64,000 bases of DNA from Woronichinia naegeliana WA131 (GTDB lineage: Bacteria; Cyanobacteriota; Cyanobacteriia; Cyanobacteriales; Microcystaceae). Below the pieces are notes generated by a model. That model was given only the letters and a program-made list of their open reading frames with translations. It was not told the origin of the DNA and did not search any database. The stretch is taken from assembly GCA_025370055.1 (NCBI GenBank), contig CP073041.1, forward strand, positions 1,550,001 through 1,614,000, in the 5' to 3' direction. A program made the position numbers and the translations under genes. Of this stretch, positions 26,993-36,934 are shown in pieces (the stretch's first letter is position 1; every line of letters begins with the position of its first letter).

Positions 26993-28269
26993 GGAACTGG
27001 TATCGTCTGATCAAAGTTGGAAAAAGTTATGGTGTAAGGCTTTGAGAAAATAGAAAAATAGTTTAAGACTAGACATCGGCCCGTTTTTATTATACTATTA
27101 TTATTGTCATTATATCAAAGAAAAAGGAAACAGAAAACAATGTCAATATTAAAGAAAAGCTCTATGAAAATCCTGAATGATGTTGGCTTGTGCCAAGAGA
27201 AAGAGGATGCCTTATTCAAGAAAAACTGTCCTCATTGCTATAGTGAAAACGTAAAAATACATTCTCATTATCAAACGAAAGGTAACGGGGAACGTAAAAT
27301 GTTCATTTGTCAAGAATGTAGTTCTTGTTTTGCTGAGACTTATGGTAGCGTAATCGCTGGCTTAGAAACCCCATTAAGTGAAATTGTAAAAGTATTAAAA
27401 GCCAGAATGGAAGGAATAGGATTGAATGCAGCAGCCCGAGTATTCGGCTACGCGAAAACAACAATATTGAATTGGGAAAAGAAATTATCAGGATTACAAG
27501 AGACATTATTTTTATACGCCTTAGTGAATGAATTTGTTAAATTAGTAATAGAAGGGGATGAACTATACACAAAAGTTGGAAAAAATAAAGAAGCAAGTGC
27601 CTCTGAGGGGTGGACAATCGTGCTCATGGACAGGGCTAGCCGCTTTATTTGGCATTTAAAATGTGGTCGAAAAGAGCAGAAATTATTTCTAGAAGCAATG
27701 ATGACGGTAGCGGAATTATTTGAAAGGAGTGCAGAATCTCTCCAGTTATTTACAGATGGAGAAAAGCGATATAGTCAACTGCTATTTAATATTTGTCACG
27801 AAGTATTAAGGACTGGAAAGCGAGGTCGTCCCACCAAAGTATTACCGAAGGGTCTTGTGGTAAGACTAAAAAATAAGAGTAGTAAACGTCGAGATTCTGA
27901 GGGTAAACTAAAGAAAGTAGAAACTCCGAAACCAGAACATCCAGAGACAACAGAAAAACCAGAAGAAAAGGACGTCCATGCCAACCACGTTGAGGCATTT
28001 AATAGTGCTATCCGACGCTATTTAGCCGCCTTTCGTCGTCGTACAAATACTTATGCTAAATCTGTTGTGGGATTACAGCGAGTCCTAGATATTTTCTGGA
28101 TGGTTCATAACTTTGTTCGCAGCCATTTTACGACTAGAGAAGTTCCTGCTGTAGCTCTCGGTATAATTGAAAAAGGGTTAACTTGGGAGGACTTACTCCA
28201 AATTCGCCTGATTTCTTGAACCTCTCGTATTGCAACGTTTGTAGCTTCTAGCTAGACGATACCAGTGCC
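26993..28269 (+). mobile_element. IS1-like element B1
   Basis: 1277 bp with ends GGAACTGGTATCGTCT and the complement of GGCACTGGTATCGTCT (one mismatch). AGACCTAA is duplicated at 26985-26992 and 28270-28277. The 8-base duplication fits IS1 or ISL3 families. Confidence 0.9.
27140..28219 (+). CDS. IS1-like zinc-ribbon transposase (B1)
   Basis: A 359-residue transposase. An N-terminal zinc ribbon (CPHC near 31 and CQEC near 59) is followed by a helix-turn-helix region (GLNAAARVFGYAKTTILNWEK) and a DDE-type core: Asp in VIEGDELYTKVGK, and a C-terminal segment HVEAFNSAIRRYLAAFRRRTN holding the Glu. I place the start at 27140 by comparison with the copy at 35805. The zinc-ribbon/DDE plan fits IS1-type enzymes better than IS5 or IS4, but the family call is tentative. 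Confidence 0.85.
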   Translation: MSILKKSSMKILNDVGLCQEKEDALFKKNCPHCYSENVKIHSHYQTKGNGERKMFICQECSSCFAETYGSVIAGLETPLSEIVKVLKARMEGIGLNAAARVFGYAKTTILNWEKKLSGLQETLFLYALVNEFVKLVIEGDELYTKVGKNKEASASEGWTIVLMDRASRFIWHLKCGRKEQKLFLEAMMTVAELFERSAESLQLFTDGEKRYSQLLFNICHEVLRTGKRGRPTKVLPKGLVVRLKNKSSKRRDSEGKLKKVETPKPEHPETTEKPEEKDVHANHVEAFNSAIRRYLAAFRRRTNTYAKSVVGLQRVLDIFWMVHNFVRSHFTTREVPAVALGIIEKGLTWEDLLQIRLIS

Positions 28270-28311
28270 AGACCTAAGCGTAGTGGAAAAATGTCATTAC
28301 GGTCATCGAGG

Positions 28312-29701
28312 GGGTGTGACCTTTAGTTGATGAAGGAAAAGAAAAGTGTTAACATGGGATGAAAAGTGACAAAGAGGAAACAATGATGACAGCAAAACTA
28401 ATTAATGTAGAGGGTTCAAAGATAAAAATAGAACTAACATTAGAACTCAGTCGTTCAATGTTGGATACAGAAATAAATATTCAAAAAGGCTTAAACGAAG
28501 TAGGTTGCATCGCCAGCAAAGAAGCCTTGAAATATTTAGATACAGATGGTTCACCCTTAAAAATCGGTGAAGAAATCTGGAAGAGTAAGGGAGAGCAACC
28601 GAAAGAATATCAAACACCTTATGGTGAGGTTATAGTGAATCGTCATGTATATCAGCGTTCACCTTTGAGGAAAAACGTATTGCCCCTTAGAAAGAGAAGC
28701 AAGGATAATCATAACATCAACGCCATTATTGGCAAAACAGGTATCCTCAAAAATGTCAGGGATGGCAGGCAAAGAGGTGAAAAATGATTTATTAGAAAAT
28801 CATGGTAGAAAAGTAGCGCTATCCTATATCCAAAGATTGAGTGAAGCAGTAGGAAGTGTGGTACAGGCAAAAGAAGAAGCGTGGAGTTATGCCCCGCCCA
28901 AGGAGGATAGCCAAATTGCAACAGTGGGAATAGGATTAGATGGAACCTGTATGCTGATGTGTGAGGATGGCTACCGTGAAGCAATGGTGGGAACCGTTTC
29001 CCTATACGATAGTGAAGGCGAACGTCAACCTACAATCTATCTAGGTGCGGCACCAGAGTATGGAAAAAAGAGTTTTCTAGAAAGATTAGAAAGAGAAATT
29101 GAGCGAGCGAAAAACCGTTATCCAGAGGCAACATTGGTCGGGATAGCAGACGGGGCAGAATCAAATTGGAAGTTTTTAGAAAAGCAAACGGAAGAACAGA
29201 TATTAGATTTCTATCATGCCTCTGGTTACTTAGGTGCCTTGGCAGAAGCGTTGCATCCGAATACCGTGTCAAAACAAAAAGAATGGTTGACTGAAAATTG
29301 TCGAGAACTCAAGCATGAAAAAGGAAAAGCAGGAGAACTGCTAAATCTGATGAAAGAAGTCAAAGAAGAAAAAAGTCATTCTAAGAATCTTACCGAGAAA
29401 CTACAAGCGGCGATTACTTATTACGAGAATCATCAGCATCAAATGGATTATGCTGAATACATAGAGAAAAAGTATCCGATTGGTTCAGGTGTTACGGAAG
29501 CAGCTTGTAAGACGTTGGTCAAACAACGATTATGTTGTTCAGGGATGCGATGGAAGGAAAAAGGAGCAGGAATTATTTTGAGCCTACGAGCTTTGGTATT
29601 GACCAAGGAACGATGGAGTCAATTTTGGGCAAAACTTGATCAATATGGGTTCCCTGTAGAACCCTGATTACAACAGCTTTTATCAACTAAAGGTCGCACC
29701 C
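28312..29701 (+). mobile_element. ISKra4-like element D2
   Basis: 1390 bp in A2, 34 bases after the B1 target duplication. Ends are GGGTGTGACCTTTAGTTGATGA and the complement of GGGTGCGACCTTTAGTTGATAA. CATCGAGG is duplicated at 28304-28311 and 29702-29709. Confidence 0.92.
28383..29667 (+). pseudogene. ISKra4-like transposase of D2, frameshifted
   Basis: Same gene as D1, but at about 28659-28667 the bases after CAGCGTTCA differ (CCTTTG in place of GTAGG), which adds one base. The first frame ends at 28787 and the second, from about 28690 to 29667, holds all three catalytic residues. A +1 shift or separate translation of the second frame would be needed. The identical change is present in D3, D4 and D5. 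Confidence 0.88.
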
Positions 29702-30297
29702 CATCGAGGTAAGCCCCGACTCCATGAACAGCCGATTCGTCGTAGCTACCCTGCTCAAGCCACTTTAAGTCTCAATATGGCGAAAGTTGAACTTGCGGAG
29801 CGGGCAGCAGGACGTTTTGTCTTGGCGACGAATCAGCTAGATGGAGACTCTTTGAGCGATGAGCAACTGCTTGTCCACTACAAGCAACAGCAAGGGGTAG
29901 AGCGAGGTTTTCGCTTCCTTAAAGACCCTCTGTTTTTTGCGTCCAGTGTTTTTCTCAAAACCCCTGAGCGGATTATGGCATTGAGTTTCATCATGGTGTT
30001 GTGTTTACTGGTGTACAGCTTGGGACAACGTAAACTGAGACTGGCTCTGGCAGAGCAGGAGGAGACTGTGCCTAACCAGTTGGGAAAGCCGACTCAGCGT
30101 CCGACACTGCGTTGGATTTTTCAGATGTTGAGAGGAGTTCATTGGGTTGTACTGGATAATTGTCCCCAAATAATCAATCTAACGCTTGAGCGAGAGAGGA
30201 TTTTGCGCTTTTTTGGGGCTACTACTTGTCAGTATTATCTTTTGTCATAATGACTTTTCTTATTTTCTTTGTTCTTTTTTTATGTACGGAATGTGGG

Positions 30298-30375
30298 TTA
30301 AAAGGAGGTAATGAACCGCTTGTTATCCGTCAAGCCTTACGAGAACTACAAAATGATGAAAATCTTAACGAATTA
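30298..30375 (+). pseudogene. DUF4351 gene copy 2, piece 2 of 3
   Basis: 78 bases of the split gene, starting with the TTAAAA duplicate and reading KGGNEPLVIRQALRELQNDENLNE as in copy 1. It is cut at 30375 by the G1 element, whose target duplication GAATTA is at 30370-30375. Confidence 0.95.
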
Positions 30376-30883
30376 GGGCTTGCTGAAAAAAGCTGAAACC
30401 TTTACGGAGAAAAATAGTAGGCGAATTAAGAACCGCTAGAATGCACGAAAATAGGGTAGAATGCCTCAAAACCATTGCATTAAGAAGAGAGAAAGCAGAT
30501 GTACCGAAAGCAACAGTACTCAATTGAAACACCAGAAAACTTGAAAAATCTGTTCGGCGGGCAGTTAGACGAAGAAAATCGTTGGATAGAAATGTCAAAA
30601 ATGATTCCCTGGGAAGAATATGAGGAAGAATATGCAAAAAACTTCACAGAAAAAAAAGGAGCCCCAGCCAAATCATTTAGAATGGCATTAGGAGCATTAA
30701 TTATCAAAGAAATTTCAGGAAAAAGTGACAGAGAAACAGTAGAACAAATAAAAGAGAACCCTTATTTACAGTACTTTATAGGAATGGAAAGCTATAGTAG
30801 CAAAGAAGCATTTAATGCGTCAATGATGGTTCATTTTCGTAAAAAAATAGGAATGGAATTAATAAATAAAATTAATAAAGAAA

Positions 30884-32481
30884 CTGGACAGTGGGAAGTT
30901 CTCGAGGCGTGTAAGTGGAGAAAAGAAAATCGGACATCCGATACAAAAGAGTGCCGTTATGTCCGAAACTGGCTGATATAAGAAAATCGATAGCCAGTGC
31001 TATCTATCAATTATGCAACTATGTCAGCGACTAGAGCAAATCCTCAATAATCTCCGTCCAGCCTTTAGCCGAGAAGCAACGTTCCAATGGTTTATCCTGT
31101 TAGTCTGGGGAGTAGTGCTCAACAGCCAACCCAGCGCAATAACTAGCTATGTCAATGCCATTGGCTGAACAGAGAGCTACTACAATCAGGCTCTACATTG
31201 GTTTGATTCCAAGGCGTTTAGGGTCGAAGGACTAACTTTACAATGGTCAAAGTGGCTAAGTCAGCATGAAAGTCTATACAGAATTAAAGGGAAACGGGTG
31301 TATGTGGGTGATGGCATCAAAGTGGGGAAAGAAGGACGCAAGATGCCAGGTGTAAAACGACTACACCAAGAATCGGAAGATGTGTCCAAGCCAGAGTGGA
31401 TAAGGGGTCATTACTTCAATGCCTTGAGTATTTTGGTGGGAGTAGGGAAAGCCTGCTTTGCCTTGCCCTTAGTGCTGCGGCTAGACGATGGCATCAAGTC
31501 CAAAGCAACCGAGAAGGGGGAGGGAAAAGGCAAAAAAAAGGTGAAGACGAGCCTGGTGACAAAAATGGCTGACCTTTGTGTTACTTACGCAGAGGCAGGG
31601 AGTTATGTAATTTTGGATGCTTATTTTGCTTGCGAACCAGTGCTCAAAAGTTTTCGCCAGAACGCCTTGCATCTAATCACAAGAGTGCATTGCTCCACCG
31701 TCGCCTATGCCCCCTTTTGTTCCGTGCCGACGCTGACGGGGAGAGGACGACCACGGATTTGGGGGAGTTCGATAAAACTAGAAAAGCTGTTCGCTCTGGC
31801 GGCGGACTTTCCGACAGCTAAAGTCTGGCTCTATGGTCAACAAGTCACGGTTTCTTATCAGTGCTTTGAGTTCCACTGGGATAGTCCCCATCAGCTCGTC
31901 AAGTTTGTTCTGACCCAATTGCCTAACGGACGACGACTGATTCTGCTTTCTACTGATCTCTGTTTGACTGGACCTGAGATTATTGCCGCTTACGGTCTCC
32001 GATTTAAGATTGAAGTCACTTTTCGTCAATTAGTCCATCTTTTGGGCAGCTTTGCCTATCGTTTTTGGCTTAAGAGTCTTCCTACTTTACCTACCTGGCC
32101 CAGCAATCTTATCCTCAGTGACTATCCACAAGCTGTTCAGACTCAGATTTTAAACAAGGTAGAAGCCTTTGAGCGTTTTGTTAACCTTAATGCCATTGCT
32201 TTAGGGCTACTTCAAATTCTCGCCTTAGAGTTACCCCAGGGGATTTGGGCTAATTTTCCTCGATGGTTTCGGACATTACCATCCCATGGCTACCCTAGTG
32301 AACGGATTGCTCAACTAGCCCTTCAACATCAAGCCCAAATGATTTTTCCTCAAAGTCCACCCAGTCTGCTTTTGCCTAAATTCCTTACCGCTAAACTTGC
32401 CTCTTCCTCAAGCTCTGATATGCTTACTTTCGTCGCATAGTCATTACCTTATCTGGCATCCATAAACTTCCCACTGTCCAG
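30884..32481 (+). mobile_element. Insertion sequence H, family not assigned
   Basis: 1598 bp with perfect 17-base ends CTGGACAGTGGGAAGTT and complement. TAAAGAAA is duplicated at 30876-30883 and 32482-32489 within the G1 transposase gene. A single copy is seen in this window. Confidence 0.9.
31013..32440 (+). pseudogene. DDE transposase of H with in-frame TGA
   Basis: A 475-codon frame with one internal TGA at 31166-31168 (codon 52, between VNAIG and TESYYNQ). Downstream it is open: Asp in VYVGDGIKVGK, Asp in YVILDAYFACEPVL, Glu in LRFKIEVTFRQLVHLL, the R.KIE..F pattern of IS4/IS701-like enzymes. A shorter protein from the ATG at 31298 would lack the first Asp segment only in part. I cannot name the family with certainty. 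Confidence 0.75.
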
Positions 32482-33668
32482 TAAAGAAATAGAAAAAAAA
32501 GCGACGGGTGTAGCGTCAGAAAAAAAGAAAATGAAGGAAAGTTATTGTTAGATGCGACTTGTACACCAGCAGATATAAAATATCCAACGGATATAGGAAT
32601 ATTGAATGATGCCAGAGAAAAAACAGAAAAAATAATAGATAAGCTGTATGAAGAAATAAAAGAGAAAAGGAAAGAAAAGCCGAGGACTTATAGGGAAGTG
32701 GCAAGAAAAGAGTACTTAGCCATAGCAAAAAAACGTCGTGTGTCAAAAAAAGAAAGAAGAAAAGGAACAAAAAAACAACTAGGATATATAAAAAGAAACT
32801 TGTCTCATATAGAAAAAATGATAGAAGAGGGAGCAAAGTTAGAAAAACTAACGAAAAAAGAGCAAGAAGAGCTTGTAACGATAGGAAAAGTGTATGAGCA
32901 ACAGTTAGAAATGTATGAAAAAAAGACAAATAAAGTAGAAAACAGAATTGTGAGTGTAAGCCAACCTCACGTGCGTCCAATAGTGCGTGGAAAAGCGGGA
33001 AAAGCAGTAGAGTTTGGAGCTAAAATATCGGCAAGTAATGTGAATGGCTTTGTCTTCTTAGACAAATTAAGTTGGGATAATTACAACGAATCGGGAGATT
33101 TACAAGCGCGAATAGAAGAATATAAAAGGGAAACAGGATGTTATCCGGAATCGGTTCATGTGGATAAAATCTATCGAACAAAAGCGAATCGAGCTTATTG
33201 TAAAGAAAGGGATATAAGAATGAGTGGTCCCCGATTGGGAAGACCGCCGAAAGAGGTGAGCAAAGAAAAAAAGAAAGAGGCACGCTCAGATGAAAGAGTG
33301 CGTAATGCCATTGAGGGTAAATTCGGACAGGGAAAGAGGAAATTTAGTCTTGGTCGAGTGATGGCCAAACTACCTGAGACCTCGGAAACGGTAATTGCGA
33401 TGAACTTTTTGGTAATGAATCTTTCTACTCTACTTCAGAAGACAAAAAGTAAAAAGTTGTAGAGTCGTTTTTCTTGTGAAAAATGGTGTTAATTTTCCTC
33501 TCTTTTGTGAGGAGTGATTTGTGTTGACCTTTTTAGACAGAAAGGAACAATAGATTAAACAAAATCTGTATTTTGATTTGTTTCCATAAGGATAAGTTAT
33601 CTATGCTTTTTCAGTCCATACTTCCCTAACCCACATTTCTTTCGTTTTTTGACTTTTTCAGCAAGCCC

Positions 33669-33806
33669 GAATTAGAGCCACTGCTCTCCTTTTTTGCTAG
33701 TTTTGTTTTAGAGATACCCTTAATTCAACAAATAATGAGGTGGGACATGACCGTACTGCGCCAATCACCCTGGTATGAAGAAATTCTCAAAGAAGGCTCT
33801 CAACAG
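33669..33806 (+). pseudogene. DUF4351 gene copy 2, piece 3 of 3
   Basis: 138 bases reading ELEPLLSFFASFVLEIPLIQ and onward to KEGSQQG, identical in sense to copy 1. It is cut at the first LQQG repeat by D3. The last 58 codons of the gene, present in copy 1, are not found anywhere else in the window, so they were lost or moved away. Confidence 0.95.
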
Positions 33807-35658
33807 GGGTGCGACCTTTAGTTGATAAAAGCTGTTGTAATCAGGGTTCTACAGGGAACCCATATTGATCAAGTTTTGCCCAAAATTGACTCCATCGTTC
33901 CTTGGTCAATACCAAAGCTCGTAGGCTCAAAATAATTCCTGCTCCTTTTTCCTTCCATCGCATCCCTGAACAACATAATCGTTGTTTGACCAACGTCTTA
34001 CAAGCTGCTTCCGTAACACCTGAACCAATCGGATACTTTTTCTCTATGTATTCAGCATAATCCATTTGATGCTGATGATTCTCGTAATAAGTAATCGCCG
34101 CTTGTAGTTTCTCGGTAAGATTCTTAGAATGACTTTTTTCTTCTTTGACTTCTTTCATCAGATTTAGCAGTTCTCCTGCTTTTCCTTTTTCATGCTTGAG
34201 TTCTCGACAATTTTCAGTCAACCATTCTTTTTGTTTTGACACGGTATTCGGATGCAACGCTTCTGCCAAGGCACCTAAGTAACCAGAGGCATGATAGAAA
34301 TCTAATATCTGTTCTTCCGTTTGCTTTTCTAAAAACTTCCAATTTGATTCTGCCCCGTCTGCTATCCCGACCAATGTTGCCTCTGGATAACGGTTTTTCG
34401 CTCGCTCAATTTCTCTTTCTAATCTTTCTAGAAAACTCTTTTTTCCATACTCTGGTGCCGCACCTAGATAGATTGTAGGTTGACGTTCGCCTTCACTATC
34501 GTATAGGGAAACGGTTCCCACCATTGCTTCACGGTAGCCATCCTCACACATCAGCATACAGGTTCCATCTAATCCTATTCCCACTGTTGCAATTTGGCTA
34601 TCCTCCTTGGGCGGGGCATAACTCCACGCTTCTTCTTTTGCCTGTACCACACTTCCTACTGCTTCACTCAATCTTTGGATATAGGATAGCGCTACTTTTC
34701 TACCATGATTTTCTAATAAATCATTTTTCACCTCTTTGCCTGCCATCCCTGACATTTTTGAGGATACCTGTTTTGCCAATAATGGCGTTGATGTTATGAT
34801 TATCCTTGCTTCTCTTTCTAAGGGGCAATACGTTTTTCCTCAAAGGTGAACGCTGATATACATGACGATTCACTATAACCTCACCATAAGGTGTTTGATA
34901 TTCTTTCGGTTGCTCTCCCTTACTCTTCCAGATTTCTTCACCGATTTTTAAGGGTGAACCATCTGTATCTAAATATTTCAAGGCTTCTTTGCTGGCGATG
35001 CAACCTACTTCGTTTAAGCCTTTTTGAATATTTATTTCTGTATCCAACATTGAACGACTTAGTTCTAATGTTAGTTCTATTTTTATCTTTGAACGGGTGC
35101 GACCTTTAGTTGATAAAAGCTGTTGTAATCAGGGTTCTACAGGGAACCCATATTGATCAAGTTTTGCCCAAAATTGACTCCATCGTTCCTTGGTCAATAC
35201 CAAAGCTCGTAGGCTCAAAATAATTCCTGCTCCTTTTTCCTTCCATCGCATCCCTGAACAACATAATCGTTGTTTGACCAACGTCTTACAAGCTGCTTCC
35301 GTAACACCTGAACCAATCGGATACTTTTTCTCTAAGTATTCAGCATAATCCATTTGATGCTGATGATTCTCGTAATAAGTAATCGCCGCTTGTAGTTTCT
35401 CGGTAAGATTCTTAGAATGACTTTTTTCTTCTTTGACTTCTTTCATCAGATTTAGCAGTTCTCCTGCTTTTCCTTTTTCATGCTTGAGTTCTCGACAATT
35501 TTCAGTCAACCATTCTTTTTGTTTTGACACGGTATTCGGATGCAACGCTTCTGCCAAGGCACCTAAGTAACCAGAGGCATGATAGAAATCTAATATCTGT
35601 TCTTCCGTTTGCTTTTCTAAAAACTTCCAATTTGATTCTGCCCCGTCTGCTATCCCGA

Positions 35659-36934
35659 GGTACTGGTATCGTGTGATCAAAGCTAGAAAAAGTTATGGTG
35701 TAAGAGTTTGAGAAAATAGAAAATAACTTACGACTGGACATATTCCCGTTTTTGTTATACTATTATTATTGTCATTATATTAAAGAAAGGGAAAACGGAA
35801 AGCAATGTCAACATTGAATAAAAGCTCAATTGACCTCCTAAGTGATATTGGCTTACCTCAAGAGAAAGAGGAAGCCTTATTTCAGAAAAACTGCCCTCAT
35901 TGCTATAGTGAAAAAGTAAAAATACATTCTCATTACCAAACGAAAGGTAACGGGGAACGTAAAATGTTCATCTGTCAAGAATGTGGTTCTTGTTTTGCTG
36001 AGACTTATGGTAGCGTAATCGCTGGCTTAGAAACCCCATTAAGTGAAATTGTAAAAGTATTAAAAGCCAGAATGGAAGGAATAGGATTAAATGCAGCAGC
36101 CCGAGTATTCGGCTACGCAAAAACAACAATATTGAATTGGGAAAAGAAATTATCAGGATTACAAGAGACATTATTTTTATACGCCTTAGTGAATGAATTT
36201 GTTAAATTAGTAATAGAAGGGGATGAACTATACACAAAAGTTGGAAAAAATAAAGAAGCAAGTGCCTCTGAGGGGTGGACAATCGTGCTCATGGACAGGG
36301 CTAGCCGCTTTATTTGGCATTTAAAATGTGGTAAAAAAGAGCAGAAATTATTTCTAGAAGCAATGATGACGGTAGCGGAATTATTTGAAAGGAGTGCAGA
36401 ATCTCTCCAGTTATTTACAGATGGAGAAAAGCGATATAGTCAACTGCTATTTAATATTTGTCACGAAGTATTAAGGACTGGGAAGCGAGGTCGTCCCACC
36501 AAAGTATTACCGAAGGGTATGGTGGTAAGATTAAAAAATAAGAGTAGTAAACGTCGAGATTCTGAGGGTAAACTAGAGAAAGTAGAAACTCCGAAAACTG
36601 AACATCCTGAGACAACAGAAAAACCAGAAGACAAGGATGTTCATGCCAACCACGTTGAGGCATTTAATAGTTCTCTACGACGCTATTTAGCCGCCTTTCG
36701 TCGTCGAACAAATACTTATGCTAAATCTGTTGTGGGATTACAGCGAGTGCTAGATATTTTCTGGATGGTTCATAACTTTGTTCGCAGCCATTTTACGACG
36801 AAAAAAGTTCCTGCGGTAGCTCTCGGTATAATTCAAAAAGGGTTAACTTGGGAGGACTTACTCCAAATTCGCCTGATTTGTTGAACCTCTTGTATTGCAA
36901 CGTTTATAGCTTCTAGCTAGACGATACCAGTGCC
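35659..36934 (+). mobile_element. IS1-like element B2
   Basis: 1276 bp with ends GGTACTGGTATCGTGT and the complement of GGCACTGGTATCGTCT. ATCCCGA is repeated on both sides (7 exact bases, 8 with one mismatch), inside the D4 transposase gene. Confidence 0.88.
35805..36884 (+). CDS. IS1-like zinc-ribbon transposase (B2), intact
   Basis: A 359-residue enzyme, about 95% like B1 by eye. Zinc-ribbon cysteines CPHC and CQEC are kept, as are GDELYTKVGKN and the C-terminal HVEAFNSSLRRYLAAFRRRTN. Most differences from B1 lie in the first 25 residues and in scattered C-terminal positions. There is no frame break, so this copy and B1 are both candidates for activity. Confidence 0.88.
   Translation: MSTLNKSSIDLLSDIGLPQEKEEALFQKNCPHCYSEKVKIHSHYQTKGNGERKMFICQECGSCFAETYGSVIAGLETPLSEIVKVLKARMEGIGLNAAARVFGYAKTTILNWEKKLSGLQETLFLYALVNEFVKLVIEGDELYTKVGKNKEASASEGWTIVLMDRASRFIWHLKCGKKEQKLFLEAMMTVAELFERSAESLQLFTDGEKRYSQLLFNICHEVLRTGKRGRPTKVLPKGMVVRLKNKSSKRRDSEGKLEKVETPKTEHPETTEKPEDKDVHANHVEAFNSSLRRYLAAFRRRTNTYAKSVVGLQRVLDIFWMVHNFVRSHFTTKKVPAVALGIIQKGLTWEDLLQIRLIC

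Larger units (their letters stand above)
25950..30250 (+). pseudogene. IS1634-family transposase of A2, broken
   Basis: Four sections match the intact A1 enzyme: 25950-26738, then 26740-26992 after a 4-base duplication (GATT) that shifts the frame, then 28278-28311 between B1 and D2, then 29710-30250. The catalytic Asp residues lie in the first section and the Glu in the last. Three independent lesions disable it, so movement of the composite must rely on A1. Confidence 0.9.
18167..30297. mobile_element. IS1634 composite transposon with IS cargo
   Basis: A 12.1-kb unit bounded by outward-facing ends of two inverted IS1634 copies (A1 left, A2 right). The outer terminal repeats CCCACATTCCGTACATAA (left) and its complement (right) match, and TTAAAA is duplicated at 18161-18166 and 30298-30303. 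This shows the whole unit moved as one block into the DUF4351 gene. The interior contains only other IS elements (F, E, D1, B', C) and no cargo gene. Confidence 0.85.
25858..30297 (+). mobile_element. IS1634-family element A2, interrupted by B1 and D2
   Basis: The inner end CCCATATCCCGTAC is at 25858 and the outer end is GTACGGAATGTGGG at 30297. It carries B1 (26993-28269) and D2 (28312-29701), both with clean target duplications. Together with A1 it bounds the composite transposon. Confidence 0.85.
30499..33462 (+). pseudogene. IS5-family transposase of G1, interrupted and frameshifted
   Basis: N-terminal DUF772 region (DEENRWIEMSKMIPWEEYEEEYAKNF) from 30499 to 30883, then H, then the catalytic region: Asp in LLDATCTPADIKYPTD, Asp in HVDKIYRTKANR, Glu in NAIEGKFGQGKRKFSLGR, ending at 33462. 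Two poly(A) tracts near 32493-32526 have 8 and 7 A residues; 8 and 8 would keep the frame open. The second copy G2 has 7 and 8. Each copy is therefore off frame by a different single A. Confidence 0.88.
30376..33668 (+). mobile_element. IS5-family (DUF772-type) element G1, interrupted by H
   Basis: Ends are GGGCTTGCTGAAAAA and its complement TTTTTCAGCAAGCCC. GAATTA is duplicated at 30370-30375 and 33669-33674. Element H is inserted at 30884. Without H the element would be about 1.69 kb. A second copy is at 41465. Confidence 0.92.

Noticed and set aside
31166-31168. Recoded TGA (selenocysteine) in the H transposase, and likewise at 13861.
   Set aside because: The aligned residue in the intact DUF4351 copy is Trp, and nothing points to a selenocysteine insertion element; simple nonsense mutations are enough.
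32516-32980. Long Phe/Leu-rich frame on the minus strand, repeated at 45012-45527 on the plus strand.
   Set aside because: It is the antisense of the Lys/Glu-rich part of the G transposase; the hydrophobic look follows from reading AAA/GAA codons backwards.
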